A DNA stretch of 64,000 bases from Micromussa lordhowensis (GCA_964020085.1 OZ026598.1:20050629-20114628); one strand, 5' to 3'. Shown: positions 11,732 through 23,089, numbered from the stretch's first letter. Numbers and translations: made by a program. The notes: a model not told the origin generated them from the sequence alone.

Positions 11732-11919
11732 ACAATTGGTTCATGCTTTTAGCTGTGCACTATTGAGTTATGGAGCACGTGGGAAGTTTGGAGAGCACTC
11801 AAGAAGCTAGAGCTGCCCGAGGCGATAGCCGAGGGCAACTCTTACGCTTCTTTCGTGCTCTCCAAACTTCCCGCATGGTCCATAACTAGATAGTGCACGC
11901 TAAAGCATGAACCAATTGT
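11732..11919. repeat. Fold-back MITE (188 bp)
   Basis: Long inverted arms run from 'acaattggttcatgctttta' to a tight centre near 11820 and back out to 'taaagcatgaaccaattgt'. The pairing covers about 85 bp per arm with a few mismatches. Confidence 0.85.
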
Positions 11920-12940
11920 AAATTACTCCTTGACTATAATATAGGCTTTCCAAATTCATGTTCAAATTCAAATTCTAAGTGTCGTAGCTAATGACAGGCG
12001 AACCAAGATACTTAAGGTTCCTGTCAGATGCTATATATTAAATAATTAAATGAATACAAAAGAAGTGCGTTTCTTTGTTATATTTCATCGGAATAAATTT
12101 CCGTCTGACTACGGCGGCCTTGTAACTTGTTTGTAATTAAAACAAATTATTGACATAAAAAACTGCCCGTGAAAGAAAGAAAGGCGCAAGTCCTTAAAGT
12201 TTCATGTCATAGGTTCATAGTTTAGTCTTTATAGAATGTACAATTATAGCTGGGAGATTTAGTGTTGTAAGTAAACGAGCAATGACTTTTGTGAAAGATA
12301 CAACTGTCACAATCTTGAGTAAGACGACAATGAATAATAGCACTATACAAAAGGAAAGGCCTGTTTTTCTCTTTAAAATTTGCAAAATAACTTTCTGTTG
12401 CAAAGTGTGAAGCCTGGGGAAACAGAAATGTACAAATTAAGCTTTGACCGTTTCAATAATATGACGCCTGTACTTAAAAACATTTTTCTGACGAAGAACA
12501 GTTGCATAACAACGTCAAGGACATGCTCTCGCGACAGCGAAAAGTGATTTTGGTACTGCGCATCGATGTCTGATGAATTTGTACGAGGACAGTCGTCAGA
12601 GTATCACGATTCAAATCAACCTCTCTCGCTTACATGTAGCGACGAACAAAATTTATCTTTCTTTTCCACTTCTACTGGCGTGAAACATTTTCATATTTAA
12701 AACGCTATAAAGCACTGCAGGTGATCGATTTGTTTTCAATTTTGTTTACGGAATTTAAAGTAGAAGTAAATTTATATGTGTTTCGCTATGGAGATCTTCG
12801 CTAAATTTCACCCCTAAGCCACTTTTAAATTTCCTGAAAGTTTGTAGGTGATTTTAGTAAGGGAGCAACCACTGGATATTTCGCGAAGGAAGTAACCGCT
12901 GAATTCGATCAGGAACGTCGCACTCCAAAAATGATCTAAT
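11920..12940. other. No gene seen
   Basis: AT-rich non-coding sequence without recognisable domains or marked repeat structure. Confidence 0.35.
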
Positions 12941-12957
12941 CACTCAAATCACATGTC

Positions 12958-13020
12958 GCCAGAGCCACTTTCTCCTCGTACCAAGTCTCCACCGACTACG
13001 AGGGGTGAGTGGCTCTGGGG
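12958..13020. repeat. Short inverted repeat
   Basis: 'ccagagccactttctcctcg' is mirrored by 'cgaggggtgagtggctctgg' with a loop of about 20 bp. This is probably the terminus of an interspersed element. Confidence 0.55.
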
Positions 13021-13520
13021 ACGAGAATGGTCACTTCCACAATTCCCCTCGATACAACCGGTTTAATTTAAGCTACTCTAAGCTTTTTCTGCTGACCCGA
13101 AATAACTTGAGGATTATTGGAAAAACAAAATCGATTTCGCTCATCAAATATTCAGCTAACTAGCCCAAATCTGTCAAACACGGGTAACAAAATAAAACAT
13201 GCAGAGAGACCATTCTGATATTTTTTCCCGCCTAAGCCCCCAAAATGTTTCTCCTTCCTATTTACATCCTGTTATCTTTTCTCGCAGACGATATAATGAC
13301 TCCAGCAACCTTTTGGCTATTAATGCTGCTAGGGTCAGTTCTTTCCGTGGTAGAAACTGCAAAGCGGAAAAAGGCCCGGGTTTTGCCAAAAGATAAGATT
13401 AAGTAACCTCGATGGAAGGGAGCATGTAGCAAATTACATCTCATTTTACATTGGTAAATTGAACAGAGCGGAATCGAAATATCTAGACCAAAGAACTCAT
13501 TTTAGCCAATCACAAAAGCA
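13021..13520. other. No gene seen
   Basis: Non-coding. A short plus-strand open frame at 13199-13396 lacks recognisable features. Confidence 0.3.
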
Positions 13521-13526
13521 TTTTAA

Positions 13527-13690
13527 GGTCATTCCCCAGTTTTGCATTGCGCATCCCTACTGCGCATACTTTTACGCGTGATTAGCGCGCCTGCATTAAA
13601 AAATGGCGGCTTTTTCTTTGCGGCTGGACCTCGCCATATAGGTAAATCGTCATTTTCTCGAAAACGAGCGTGGTGACCTATCATTTCTTC
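13527..13690 (+). mobile_element. Dispersed repeat family B, copy 1 (partial)
   Basis: The order of phrases 'ttttgcattgcgcatcccta', 'ctgcgcat', 'acgcgt' and 'cgagcgtggtgacc' is shared with 54400-54560. In the second copy they lie inside an element bounded by 'aaggtaattcc' and 'ggaattacctt'. Here 'aaggtcattcc' marks the same left end. Confidence 0.55.
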
Positions 13691-13699
13691 TGTTGTATT

Positions 13700-14940
13700 G
13701 AGCTGAGTAGTGAATTTCTCTATGTAAAATAAATATGGGCCAATTCTCAGTGTTGAGCAAGAAGCAATCGTCGGAAACGTGAATGTTGCAAGCAATCATG
13801 GTAATATTATAAGGATTTATATGGTACAATTATGTATACAATGTGCCCTCCCGGTTATTACCATAATGGCTTTATGGCAACTCCTGAACTTGGGCACAGG
13901 AAGTACGGTTACACATTGTTGGATTGCATTGTGGAGTCACAAGAGTGCTCAAACTGCAAAGCAGTGAGCGAAGCAATAAGCCAATAGTATGGTATAAACA
14001 ACGTGCTGTTGCTCCTAAATGAACCTGGGGACCCCTCATTTTTATTTCCAAATTTACGTTCCTACAATATAAACAATCAATAGGCAAAGTTTGACAAAAA
14101 TCTCAGTGTAGGTTCTATTTCAGTGGAATGACCTCATTGACAATACAGCGAACCAATCAAAATTAGATGACAAAGTGGGGCGAGAGTTTCTAACCAATCA
14201 CAAAGCATAGTGATGAAAACCAAAGCACGTATCATTACTGTTGACACTCCAGGAAAAAGTACTCTATCCAATGGAGTTCAAAATAGGGCTTATGCATGAT
14301 TAGTGTTCACAAACTAAAAATTCATTGTCAAACCACGCTCACACGAAATCTCGTCGTCAACCGTCGGGTACCTTTATGATGTTTTCACAAAGACATATAT
14401 TCTCTCTTCATAGTTAAAAGTTTGCACTTTCGAGGTAAAAATGAACTATTCCGATACCAATATGCTTCCTGAGCCGGTTTATAGCTGTCAACTAACATCT
14501 TTATCCACGAGTTAGAACAAACACTCCTAATCGCTTCATACTACCTGACCGCAGAAACCGGAAATATCCATTTTTATTTTTTTCTCCATCTTCTCAGCGG
14601 TGCGGAATCCTGAATCCTTCAATCTTATTGGTTAATTGCGCGCGTTCCAGCGGTCCATATTTTCAGATCCGGACCCCGAGTTACGGACCGCTCCGAAATT
14701 TCCAACTGAAGAAACGTTTCAAGCTTTTTGTAACAGCGTAAAAGTGTTGTAAACATTGTAAAATGTGAACTTTTTGGACAGAGTCAAACAATTATGGATT
14801 CCGATAACGAGAGTCAGCAAAAAAGGACATTTTTGATTTTTTCGTGAATGCACGCGCGTACGCCAGATTTGAGCTGAATTTCTTTTATAAAAAAATCAAC
14901 ACAAATGTTGCTTTTAAAGCAGTCCCGAAGAGAAAAATAA
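13700..14940. other. No gene seen
   Basis: Non-coding sequence with scattered short open frames. None carries a recognisable domain or a signal-peptide exon that would suit the downstream fibrinogen exon. Confidence 0.35.
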
Positions 14941-14944
14941 ACAC

Positions 14945-15060
14945 GTTATTTGCCGTCGTTGGTCGGTCCGTATTGGGAAAAACTGTGCCCGCGGCCTCGG
15001 GCCGTACTCAAGACCTCGGGCACAGTTTTTCCCAATACGGACCTCCCGGACAGCAAATAA
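14945..15060. repeat. Hairpin MITE
   Basis: The arms 'gttatttgcc…ggtccgtattgggaaaaact' and 'agtttttcccaatacggacc…ggacagcaaataac' form an inverted repeat with a small CG-rich loop. A diverged relative lies at 46965-47050. The element sits 240 bp upstream of the fibrinogen exon, in its presumed intron. Confidence 0.75.
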
Positions 15061-15303
15061 CATATATGTCTGATGAGCTGGGCTTGAAAGCAGCCTTAAA
15101 TTTACAAAGAAACATACACCTGAAGCGAGACAATCCATTTTCATACACTTAAGTTTATAAAACGTTCAGCGTTTTTCCGCCGTTCAAATCTATATATTTT
15201 GACTGTTACATAACACACGCACACAGTACGGACCCTCGTATTTCGAGCAAGGGTCAACTGAGTATGAACTTGAAAGAAGTGTCCCATCATTCTTTTTAAT
15301 TAG

Positions 15304-15956
15304 ATTGCTCCGAAGTCACAAAACGTCGAAATGGAGTGTACCGGATATATCCAGATGGTACAAGGGCCAAACGGATTAGAGTTTACTGCGACATGGAAAC
15401 AGACGGTGGCGGATGGACTGTGTTTCAAAGGAGGGAAAATGGCGTCCTTGATTTCCATCGAACGTGGGAGGAATACAAACGCGGCTTTGGCAAGGCGGGA
15501 AAGACGTCAGAATTCTGGCTTGGAAATGATAACATTCATCTGTTGACAGTTAATCGATCGATCAGCCTAAGGGTGGAGCTGGAGAGTAGAAGAAATCCGC
15601 ACACTAAGTTCTATGCCACATATGAGCATTTCAGTGTTGGTGACGAGAAATCAAATTACAAATTGGAGGTTAGTGGATATGGAGGGACGGCAGGGAATGC
15701 TCTCAGCTACCACAACTCTTTGCCCTTCTCTACCGAGGACAGGGATAACGACCCGTCCAACCATAACTGCGCGAAGATTTATAGAGGTGGATGGTGGTTC
15801 AACACTTGCCTCGTCTCTAATCTGAACGGAAAATACTTGGAGAGAGAAACAACTCACGGTCAGGGAATCGTTTGGTTTAAGGGGAAACTTAAGTTTAAGT
15901 CCTTGAAGTTCAGCGAGATGAAGTTACGCCCTGTTAACCCGAGCCAAAGACACTGA
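15304..15956 (+). CDS. Fibrinogen C-terminal domain protein, final exon
   Basis: This exon encodes an almost complete fibrinogen-related domain. Such domains in ficolins, angiopoietins, tenascins and invertebrate lectins bind sugars or other ligands outside the cell. An acceptor (tttttaattag, ending at 15303) precedes a phase-1 start that restores the usual Asp-Cys opening (DCSEVTKRRNGVYRIYP). Further landmarks are DMETDGGGWTVFQRR, FWLGNDNIHLLT, the calcium-binding DRDND followed by NCAKIYRGGWWFNTC, NLNGKY, and the closing EMKLRP, with the stop at 15954-15956. The domain is about 215 residues, the normal length. Upstream exons (signal peptide, any coiled coil) were not found, so the 5' part is unknown. 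The exon is intact and has no frameshift. It may be an expressed gene with a distant first exon or a stranded exon. Confidence 0.85.
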
Positions 15957-15959
15957 TAA

Positions 15960-16820
15960 TGATTATTTTGAGTAAAGATAATATCTAGTCTAGTGCTTAG
16001 AAGTGGTAATCAGATTTAGCCGTAGTGATTTTTGAACAGGGAGCTTAAGTAAATTAAGACGACGACGAAGACGCAATCAGGCAAACAGAGCGGCAGTAAA
16101 CATTTCATGAGCAGAAAAATGGTTATATACTAACTGAGTTAAGTTATAAATCTTGGTGCATTTCTTCGTCATACTCCGCAAAATGACCATAGTTGAGTAT
16201 TTCGGAGAACGTGAACCACGGAACCACGATGGCTAATTTTTCGCTGGCATTATAACCAATGGCATGAATTTTTAGGTCGAGCAAAGTTCTTGACCGATAG
16301 ATGAACTCAACAGATCTAGCTACAAACTTATAAAAAGGCCTTTAATTCAATTTTTTTGCTAAGCGTCGTCCTCGGCTTCGTCGTCGCCATTTCTTGAGCT
16401 CGCTATCAATATTTTAAAAGTGTTCAGTTTAATCAAGGGGTGAGCTTAGGAACGTATTAAATACATGTAAACCAATTTAATGAATAAAGATTAATTGTAA
16501 AAGGTCCCAGGCGTCTATCAATGATACTTCAGCTTTTAGAAATAAACTTAAACAAGAGAGTGAGATGACAAATCTAGAGAGGTTATACATATACCCAGTG
16601 CATGCCTTACTTTGATTGAAAATTCCTGGTTAAGTGATCGTGGACCAATACAAAATGGAATAACATCTCTTCAGGTGCATTCTTACTTTAAATTAACCAC
16701 CGCAAGAAATTCCCATATTAAAGAGGCAAATGTGATCAATACGACCTTTAAGGCAGATGAAGACAATTTTGCTACCTCAGAGGCAACAATGTGACGAAGA
16801 ACAGGTTAAAATTCATTCCA
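15960..16820. other. 3' flank of the fibrinogen exon; probable MITE remnants
   Basis: No coding sequence. 'gacgacgacgaagacgc' (about 16060) is echoed in inverted form by 'gcgtcgtcctcggcttcgtc' (about 16364). This suggests one interspersed element of roughly 330 bp with inverted ends. Confidence 0.4.
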
Positions 16821-16825
16821 TGGCA

Positions 16826-17213
16826 ACTACAGTCGAACCTCAACGGCCACCTTGGGTACAAAGAAAAGTGGCCATTGTGGGGAGGTGGCCGTTATGGGAA
16901 GACATGGGTGTAATATATTACCTGTTTTCTCGGGGGCGAAACATTTTTATCTAAACTATATACTTATTTTAGCATATATAAATCAAAATGTATCAATAAA
17001 ACAGAAATTTAACAGAACTGGAGACAAACGAAACGCAGAACGGATCAAGTTTGGTGATCTTTTACACTAACCAATGGGGTTTTGTATACACCGTTCGTCA
17101 CTCGTTGATCAAGAGGCCGTAGTCAAGAGGTTATTTTGGCAGTTGGGACGAGTTTCAGTGGCCGTTGCCGTTGTGGAGAGGTGGCCTTTAGTGGAGATGC
17201 GACTGTAGTTCCT
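16826..17213 (+). mobile_element. Non-autonomous DNA element, family C, copy 1
   Basis: The element begins 'ctacagtcgaacctcaacgg' and ends 'gagatgcgactgtag', giving short inverted ends (ctacagtcg / cgactgtag). Interior phrases 'cggatcaagtttggtgatct', 'gaggttattttggcagt' and 'ttgtggagaggtggcc' recur at 45700-45985. Confidence 0.6.
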
Positions 17214-17270
17214 GCGACTGCGGCTAGCTCAATTTGAAATATACCCCAAAGAGGTCCCACTGATTAGTGG

Positions 17271-18370
17271 CAAGAGATTATCAAGGTAAGAGAGAGAATC
17301 CCTCCTATAGGTCCTCTAGCTAAGGTAATCCCTCTTAAGTTATTTTTAGACATTGCACCCAGTTCTTCCGCGGATATTACTCGCGCGTTGCGTGGATGTT
17401 TTCCTGGAACATCTGTTCATGCCGTTTCGTTTCGTTTCGTTTCGTTTCAAAGCAAAGGAAAACCTCCAACGCTGTGGGGATGTCAGTCTATGATATTTTG
17501 ATTACAATCAAAGGAGCTTCTGTTCTCGCTATGTTTTAATACATTTCGAACTTTACCAGGAGTTCAAATAAGAGACGGATGTCCCTAACACAAACAATAA
17601 CAACTGAATGAATGGCAGAGAAATGAGTAGACAAACGAGTGTAAAGCAAACAAACGCCCAAACACAAGCTAGGCAACCGAACAAAAAGATGGTTGAAAGT
17701 GCAGGAAGACGCTCGCTGTCCAAGTAGTAAAAGCAGTCGCAACAACAGCAACAACGCCAAAGGCAACATCAATATTCAACCTACGAATCTCAGAGGAATT
17801 TAATTCATTCAGTTTGTCTATGTTGTCAGAAATATCCCAAACAGAATATGTAAGGCAGCGTCAAAATTCGAAAAAAATATTTAAAAATCGGCCGTCGTAT
17901 AGTTCACATTCTCTCGGATACGCAGAATGTACCTATTTCACGTTGTTGTTTTTTCACCTTTTTTAATCAGCGGCAAAGAAATGAACAAAGAATTATAACG
18001 CACGCTTATACAGCCACTGCATTAGCTGCCATTGCCGTTAAAACTTCCTTAATTCAACTCTCTAAAACCGAATAAACAACCAAATACTGAACAGCCAAAC
18101 GAACACAAAGCAAACGAAAGCCCGGCCGAGCAAAAAGACAGCTGAGAGTGCAGAAAACATCTCTGCTATGAAACGAAATCAAAACAAATAAAATGGCGTT
18201 CCCGCCATATCGTCTCAGGTAGTTTCGAGAAAGTCGCTTGCTTGTCCACGCATCGCGCGAGTGACATCCTCGGAAGGAATGGGTATAATGTCTAAAAATA
18301 ACTTAAGAGGGATTACCTTAGTTAGAGGACCTATATGGGGGATTCACTCTCTTACCTTGATAATCTCTTG
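17271..18370. mobile_element. 1.1-kb non-autonomous DNA transposon with long TIRs
   Basis: The terminal inverted repeats begin 'caagagattatcaaggtaag' on the left and end with the reverse complement on the right. They are nearly identical over about 90 bp and remain recognisable for about 150 bp. The 7-bp sequence TTAGTGG is present immediately outside both ends (17264-17270 and 18371-18377) and is a clear target-site duplication. The interior has no transposase-like ORF. It contains a (gtttc)n run at 17428-17449 and mirrored copies of 'aaacgaaa'. The superfamily is uncertain; the duplication length is near that of hAT elements. Confidence 0.85.
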
Positions 18371-18384
18371 TTAGTGGCTATTTA

Positions 18385-18385
18385 A

Positions 18386-18423
<38 letters not shown>

Positions 18424-18720
18424 GATACGGGCCTCGTTGGCTATAACCAATCTCATATCCAACAAGGGCGAATGGAATAATTGTTTTATTAAATTCTCAA
18501 CTTTCGGTTTTGCTAAATTTTATTTAAGTCTAAGAAACGACCGGAAAGTGATGTGACTTCCGGGCGCCAAAACGAAATGCTGAAAATTTTATGCTGAGCG
18601 ACATTTGCCGCGTCATTTCCATATAAGGTCAAACGCAGGTATAATGGCTGGTAACCGAGACCTAGTGAACCAATCAGAAAGCTAGAATTGCATTATCCGA
18701 GGTTGAGAATTTAATAAATG
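18385..18720 (+). mobile_element. MITE family A, copy 2
   Basis: A hairpin head ('acaattattccatgagcgcg' with 'ttggatatgagatggtag', mirrored by 'gaatggaataattgtt') is followed by a body that ends in 'ggttgagaatttaataaa'. It matches the copies at 9300-9605 and 40928-41235. It lies 15 bp beyond the end of the 1.1-kb element. Confidence 0.75.
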
Positions 18721-18724
18721 GAAT

Positions 18725-19690
18725 TGTGAGTGAAACATCCTAAGCGATGCTAAAGCACAATAATTATTTCAATCCTGGCTGGACTGGCACAAACCGCACG
18801 TACTAATCTCTCACACAGAGTCGTCGGGCTTTTCGGTCAGCGGCTGCTTGGCAGGAAAGACTTCGACGGTCAACCGCTGCCCTAGGAACCGGCATACTGA
18901 ATATCATTGGTAAAAGGTGGATATCACAACAATCGATGTCTATTTTATTAAATCAAGCATCGAAAAAGTGACTAAACGAGCAAATATAAATTTTATCTGT
19001 TCCTGCTAATTATTCTTCCTTAAAGGGGAGATGTACTCCGAAGAATCTCGCAACCCGGTTCCAAAGTTCCAAAACTTCCTATGATTTACCAAAATGTTTC
19101 GAGGACAAAGAGTTCTGAATATAAACGAGAACCTTCGATCGACTTCGAATATTTTTAAAAATTAGGGTAAGTTCAGAAAATATCTCCGGATTACCTAACA
19201 CCGCCCGGTGTCTTAAACAGATTCATTTTCTCTTTATGTTACTAACCGGGGGGACACTTCCATATAAAAAAGGTCTATAGCGGGAGCTTTCGTGGTTCTT
19301 TTTAGGGTATTGAGCCGAAAAAGACAGTGCCAATTAATATGTTATCTTAGAATTTGGTATCTGTTAGGGGTAGAAACACGCCCACAAAACAGGATCTTGG
19401 TACCTTTTCAACATTTCCGACGAGTACCCCGGTTCTTGTTCTATGAGAGTACTCCCTGAGGTTGCTAGATTACCAATCACAAGCATTAATTAGCGTTGTC
19501 AGATTACCTATAAATAGAAATGATTGTCTTTAGATGCCCGAATAAACACCACTATAAACTAGTGCAGTTTTGACACTCTCTTTGTCACGCAACGTTACGC
19601 TATTGGGAGGGAGAGTCCATCTACGGAGATCGAAGCATCACCAGACACAGAGAGGGTCATAACGGACTAACGGTAAACCAGTTCAAGCCA
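18725..19690. other. No gene seen
   Basis: Non-coding sequence without recognisable domains or strong repeats. Confidence 0.3.
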
Positions 19691-19708
19691 CACACGATCG
19701 CTCTCATA

Positions 19709-19790
19709 TGGCTTTGATAACCGGCTCAGTTGGGAGAACATTGCACCGGTAACGCAAAGGTCGTGGGTTCGAATCTTGTTCAAAGCCTGA
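19709..19790 (+). repeat. tRNA-like sequence (tRNA pseudogene or SINE head)
   Basis: An A-box-like 'ggctcagttggg' is followed about 35 bp later by a good B box, 'gtgggttcgaatc'. This is the layout of an internal RNA polymerase III promoter. The ends do not form a convincing acceptor stem and the anticodon arm is poor. I therefore call it a tRNA-derived relic, not a functional tRNA gene. Confidence 0.5.
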
Positions 19791-19855
19791 AAATGTTTTC
19801 AGAGCATTTTCCAGTAGTGTTATGGCTGCATTCGCATCTATCACCATCTCTACAT

Positions 19856-19940
19856 TAGCTATTGAATCGAACTCCTATAAAGTTCTTCTATGTTAGCCTT
19901 GCAGTTTAATCTTTTTCGATAAATAGCGGTTTATGCCCCT
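19856..19940 (+). repeat. Fragment of the GPCR-flanking repeat
   Basis: The stretch 'ctcctataaagttcttcta…gccttgcagttta…gataaatagcggttt' matches the 3' portion of the repeats at 23247-23855 and 26129-26703. It is a third, much shorter copy. Confidence 0.55.
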
Positions 19941-20129
19941 TCTGTTTAACAACAATATAAGCCGTTATGCTCTGAGAAACGTGGACTTTACCATACCCCG
20001 GTTCAACACGGTAACTCATGGCAAACACAGCCTAAGCTATCTACTGCCTATAATGTGGACAAAGCTGATTTAAGACATTAGAAAGTCAGAAACCCTCACT
20101 GAAATTGAAAAGTCGTCATTTTTATTAAC

Positions 20130-20465
20130 CTAGTCATTTTTTATGCTGTAATTAATTAAAATGTCTTGTATGTTTTCATGATTGGAAGTTGGTTTAAGTA
20201 TTAGTATATAAAAGGTGTCCACAATTAGCTTACCGTTTACAGTAAAACTACAGGATAGGTTTATCACCGGGCGTTGCCCTCCCCCTTTCTTTTCCACAAG
20301 GAAAAGGTTGCTCACTATGGCTTTCTTGTCCAAGAGGCTGGTAATCTCGTCCCCTACTAGGGCAAGCTGACTGGGATTCAAGTGATGAGGGGAGAGCAGT
20401 CTTAACTGCCAGGGAGTCCCTGTTAGCTCTAGTCTGTAACCCCTTACAGTGTTGAGACTCCACTG
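20130..20465 (-). pseudogene. DIRS/Ty3-type reverse transcriptase fragment
   Basis: The minus-strand peptide contains EITSLLDKKAIV, then SNLFLVEKKGGGQRPVINL. This is the N-terminal motif of DIRS- and Ty3-type reverse transcriptases (a 'LFLV-KK-GGQRPVI' pattern). The following residues lose the family pattern. The catalytic core is absent, so this is a short dead scrap. Confidence 0.6.
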
Positions 20466-20469
20466 GTCT

Positions 20470-21190
20470 GATGTTAAGAGTTCCTAATTCTGGAGAACAT
20501 ATTTTAGCCTCCCTGCCCTCGGAATGTTTTCTAAGTTGATGTAAGCAAAGGGAAGAGGGGAAGGTGAATGAGTAGAAGGGAGGCTTACCTCTGTTTCTCT
20601 TGTGTGTAGTTCCTGTTAGGAGTTTGCAAGGACTGCTTGTTCGACTTCTGTCCCGGATTAAGCCTTAGGTGAGGTGAGGCTTTCCTTGGGAGGGGGTCCT
20701 CCGAAAAGGAAGGTTATAAGGCTTTCTCTTGTGGAAACTTTGGCTGCCTTGATTTCCAGAAGGCGAACGGGCTGAGTGAGAGGAATGGTCATCCTACCCT
20801 TACAGTTCTTACAGTTCTTAAAAAATGCATTATACATAAGTCTCAATGCTTTTACATAAGATTTAAAATAATTACAAGAATAGGATCAAAATTCTGCATG
20901 AGTTTTTCTTATTCTGAGGCTGGATGGCTTTGGAAACTTTTTCAGACAGTTCATGCATCGACAAAGTTAAGTTCCTTGGCTTCGGATTCACCAAAGAGGA
21001 ACTTCTGCATAGAATCAGAATGTTTACCGAACGAGCTCCTCCATACATGAACGGAAATAAATATCAATTATTTCCTTAAGGTCATTGCCGATATTCCACA
21101 TACAATATCGAGTACTCATAGAGCCCGAAGGCGGGGGAATCTCATCAACCACTGTCACTTTCGAAGCGTGTTTCTTCGCTTCCTCTTTAG
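20470..21190. other. Transposon-derived debris, no gene
   Basis: Only short open frames occur. The block lies between the DIRS-type scrap and the fold-back element and probably belongs to the same retroelement insertions. Confidence 0.3.
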
Positions 21191-21194
21191 CCCC

Positions 21195-21618
21195 CAATAC
21201 AGGGAGCCCTCACATCCGTTTAGAATATTAATAAAAGATCAACCTACCTTTATCACGCGGGCTATCGCGCGTGTTTTGTGTTTTGTGGCGGCCATTTTGA
21301 ATTTTAGATGCTCGCGTGGTCTGCTAGTACGAGGTCTGGAATCGAAAATACGGAAATCACTCGGAGTCTCCTCGGAGATCTAAGAAAATGACAAGGTCAC
21401 TTTATTATCCTCGGTGAGAGATCGGATCCTCCGAAAATTTACGCGGCCCAGACTTCTTAAATTTCGGTTCCAGACCTCGTACTAGCAGACCGCGCGTTCA
21501 TTAAAAATTCAAAATGGCCGCCGCAAAACACAAAACACGCGATAAAGCCCGCGCGATAAAGGTAGGTTGATCTTTTATTCATATTCTAAACTGATGTGAG
21601 GGCTCCCTGTGCCCCAAT
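21195..21618. mobile_element. Fold-back element, about 424 bp
   Basis: Two arms of about 150 bp are nearly exact reverse complements. The left arm contains 'agggagccctcacatc', 'aaaagatcaacctaccttta' and 'ctagtacgaggtctgga'. The right arm carries each in reverse, ending near 'gggctccctgtg'. The loop is about 120 bp. Each arm includes a CpG-rich 'ggcggccattttgaatttt'-type block, which resembles a YY1-like site. Confidence 0.85.
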
Positions 21619-21924
21619 AGTGCCGAGGCAAAGGAGTCGGTAGAAACACCTGAAACCTTAGCGACTTTGCTTAAAGGTTCCTTATCCCTGACAGAAAAGC
21701 AGCTTGGTGCTTGAACGCTAAGCTGACTTGCTGGGTAGGATCGCTTTCGGCCGGCTTTCTGTTGGGTGGAATTAGGCGGGAAACCGTTCAATGACAAACG
21801 GGTTTCTTGCAAGACCGACTGATCCTGAGAGGCGACAGTTAGTTCGCCATCTTCCAGCGTAAAATCGCCATGAAACGATCCCCTTGGGGATTCAGGCGCC
21901 TTATCATCAGATAGGCTCTTATCA

Positions 21925-22482
21925 TCAGGCCCGTAGGCTCGTGATGGGATAAATTTTCGTCATCCGTATACCAAACTTCTTCTGACGCAAAGTGAAAATG
22001 GCCGCCGGTTCGTTATTAACGCTTAAGCTTATGGGATTGCCTAGACCATATATGGTATGGTTGTCCTTTTGGGGAAATTTCTTCGCGCCAAATGTTTTCG
22101 CTTTTAATGACTTTGGTATTTTTACATATCTAGGGCCAAGACCAATTAGTGGATTCGGAGTGCAACATGCTATAGAATCCAGTATCTGCTGGCTTTTTAT
22201 ACACCTTTGTCTCCAGGCGGGACATGTGTTTCGCGATTTCCACCCCCAGAAGGGAAGTTTGCCGTTTGTGGCTAGTTCCATGGTGAAGCTAATTGAAGGA
22301 TGGCTGCCATTCAGTGTGGATAGAAATGCTTCAGCTGTTTCCACCTTGGGAATTATGCTCAACGTGTCTTCCACATAGCGTTTGTAGAAATCTGGCATTT
22401 TACCTTGGTCTTGAAGTCGTTCTTCAATACTACACATGAATGCGTTGGCCATTAGGGGCGAACCCATCGCGACGTCATCCAC
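21925..22482 (-). pseudogene. Penelope-like element reverse transcriptase fragment
   Basis: The minus-strand frame carries the late reverse transcriptase motifs DDVAMGSPLMANAF and then FYKRYVEDTLSI. The position that is normally Tyr-x-Asp-Asp reads Tyr-Val-Glu-Asp, so one catalytic Asp has become Glu. A downstream stretch (LNGSHPSISFTMEL, NGKLPFWG) also fits Penelope-like reverse transcriptases. The N-terminal half is missing and the C-terminal part drifts. The element is inactive. Confidence 0.7.
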
Positions 22483-22578
22483 TTGTTTGATAAGAAAGCA
22501 CCTGTGCGAATAATATTACCATTTAAGAACCAGAGGTCAGCCAGTTCTGTACGGAGACAACTGAATTAAGTCGCAAAA

Positions 22579-22713
22579 TTGGAAAAGATGTCCATCATAT
22601 TTCACCATATCGTGAACCAACGATGCGTTGTATACCATTTTCAGTGTGATCTGTGTGATGCGGATTATGTCGGCTACACATGCCGACACCTGTGTATCAA
22701 CGCATTGAAGAAC

Positions 22714-22746
<33 letters not shown>

Positions 22747-22908
22747 GTCAACATGGGAAGGACCCAAGTGTCATATCTCTTAGATTCAAGAGCAGAGCAG
22801 TGCCAGAGCAAATTTGACTGCTTAATTTATGAGATGCTTTATATAAAAGAACTAAAGCCAACTTTGAACACGCAGTCTCACTCCATCCGTGCAAAGTTAT
22901 TTTCATAG
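22579..22908 (+). pseudogene. GIY-YIG endonuclease fragment of a Penelope-like element
   Basis: The plus-strand peptide has VVYHFQCDLCDADYVGYTCR, the GIY-YIG signature with the preceding CxxC typical of Penelope-like elements. It ends CQSKFDCLIYEMLYIKELKP followed by LNTQSHSIRAKLF. The centre is garbled by frameshifts. In an intact element this domain follows the reverse transcriptase on the same strand. Here the neighbouring reverse transcriptase piece is on the opposite strand, so the locus is rearranged or holds two insertions. Confidence 0.75.
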
Positions 22909-23089
22909 CGCAGAGTATTTTATATATTCTTTTGTAAAACTTTTTCGTCCTATTGTTATCTAACCGTTTGTTTGTTAGATTTTATCACTTACCTTTTGTA
23001 ACGCTTAATACATATTTCCATATTCTTATATCGCTTTTCATATTCTCATGCGTGATGTTTCCTCTTATATGCAAAGTTTTACTATTTTT

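Noticed and set aside
19709..19790. Functional tRNA gene
   Set aside because: The B box is good, but no proper acceptor stem or anticodon loop forms.
21992..22378. 128-residue plus-strand ORF
   Set aside because: It is antisense to the Penelope-like reverse transcriptase fragment and has no family of its own.
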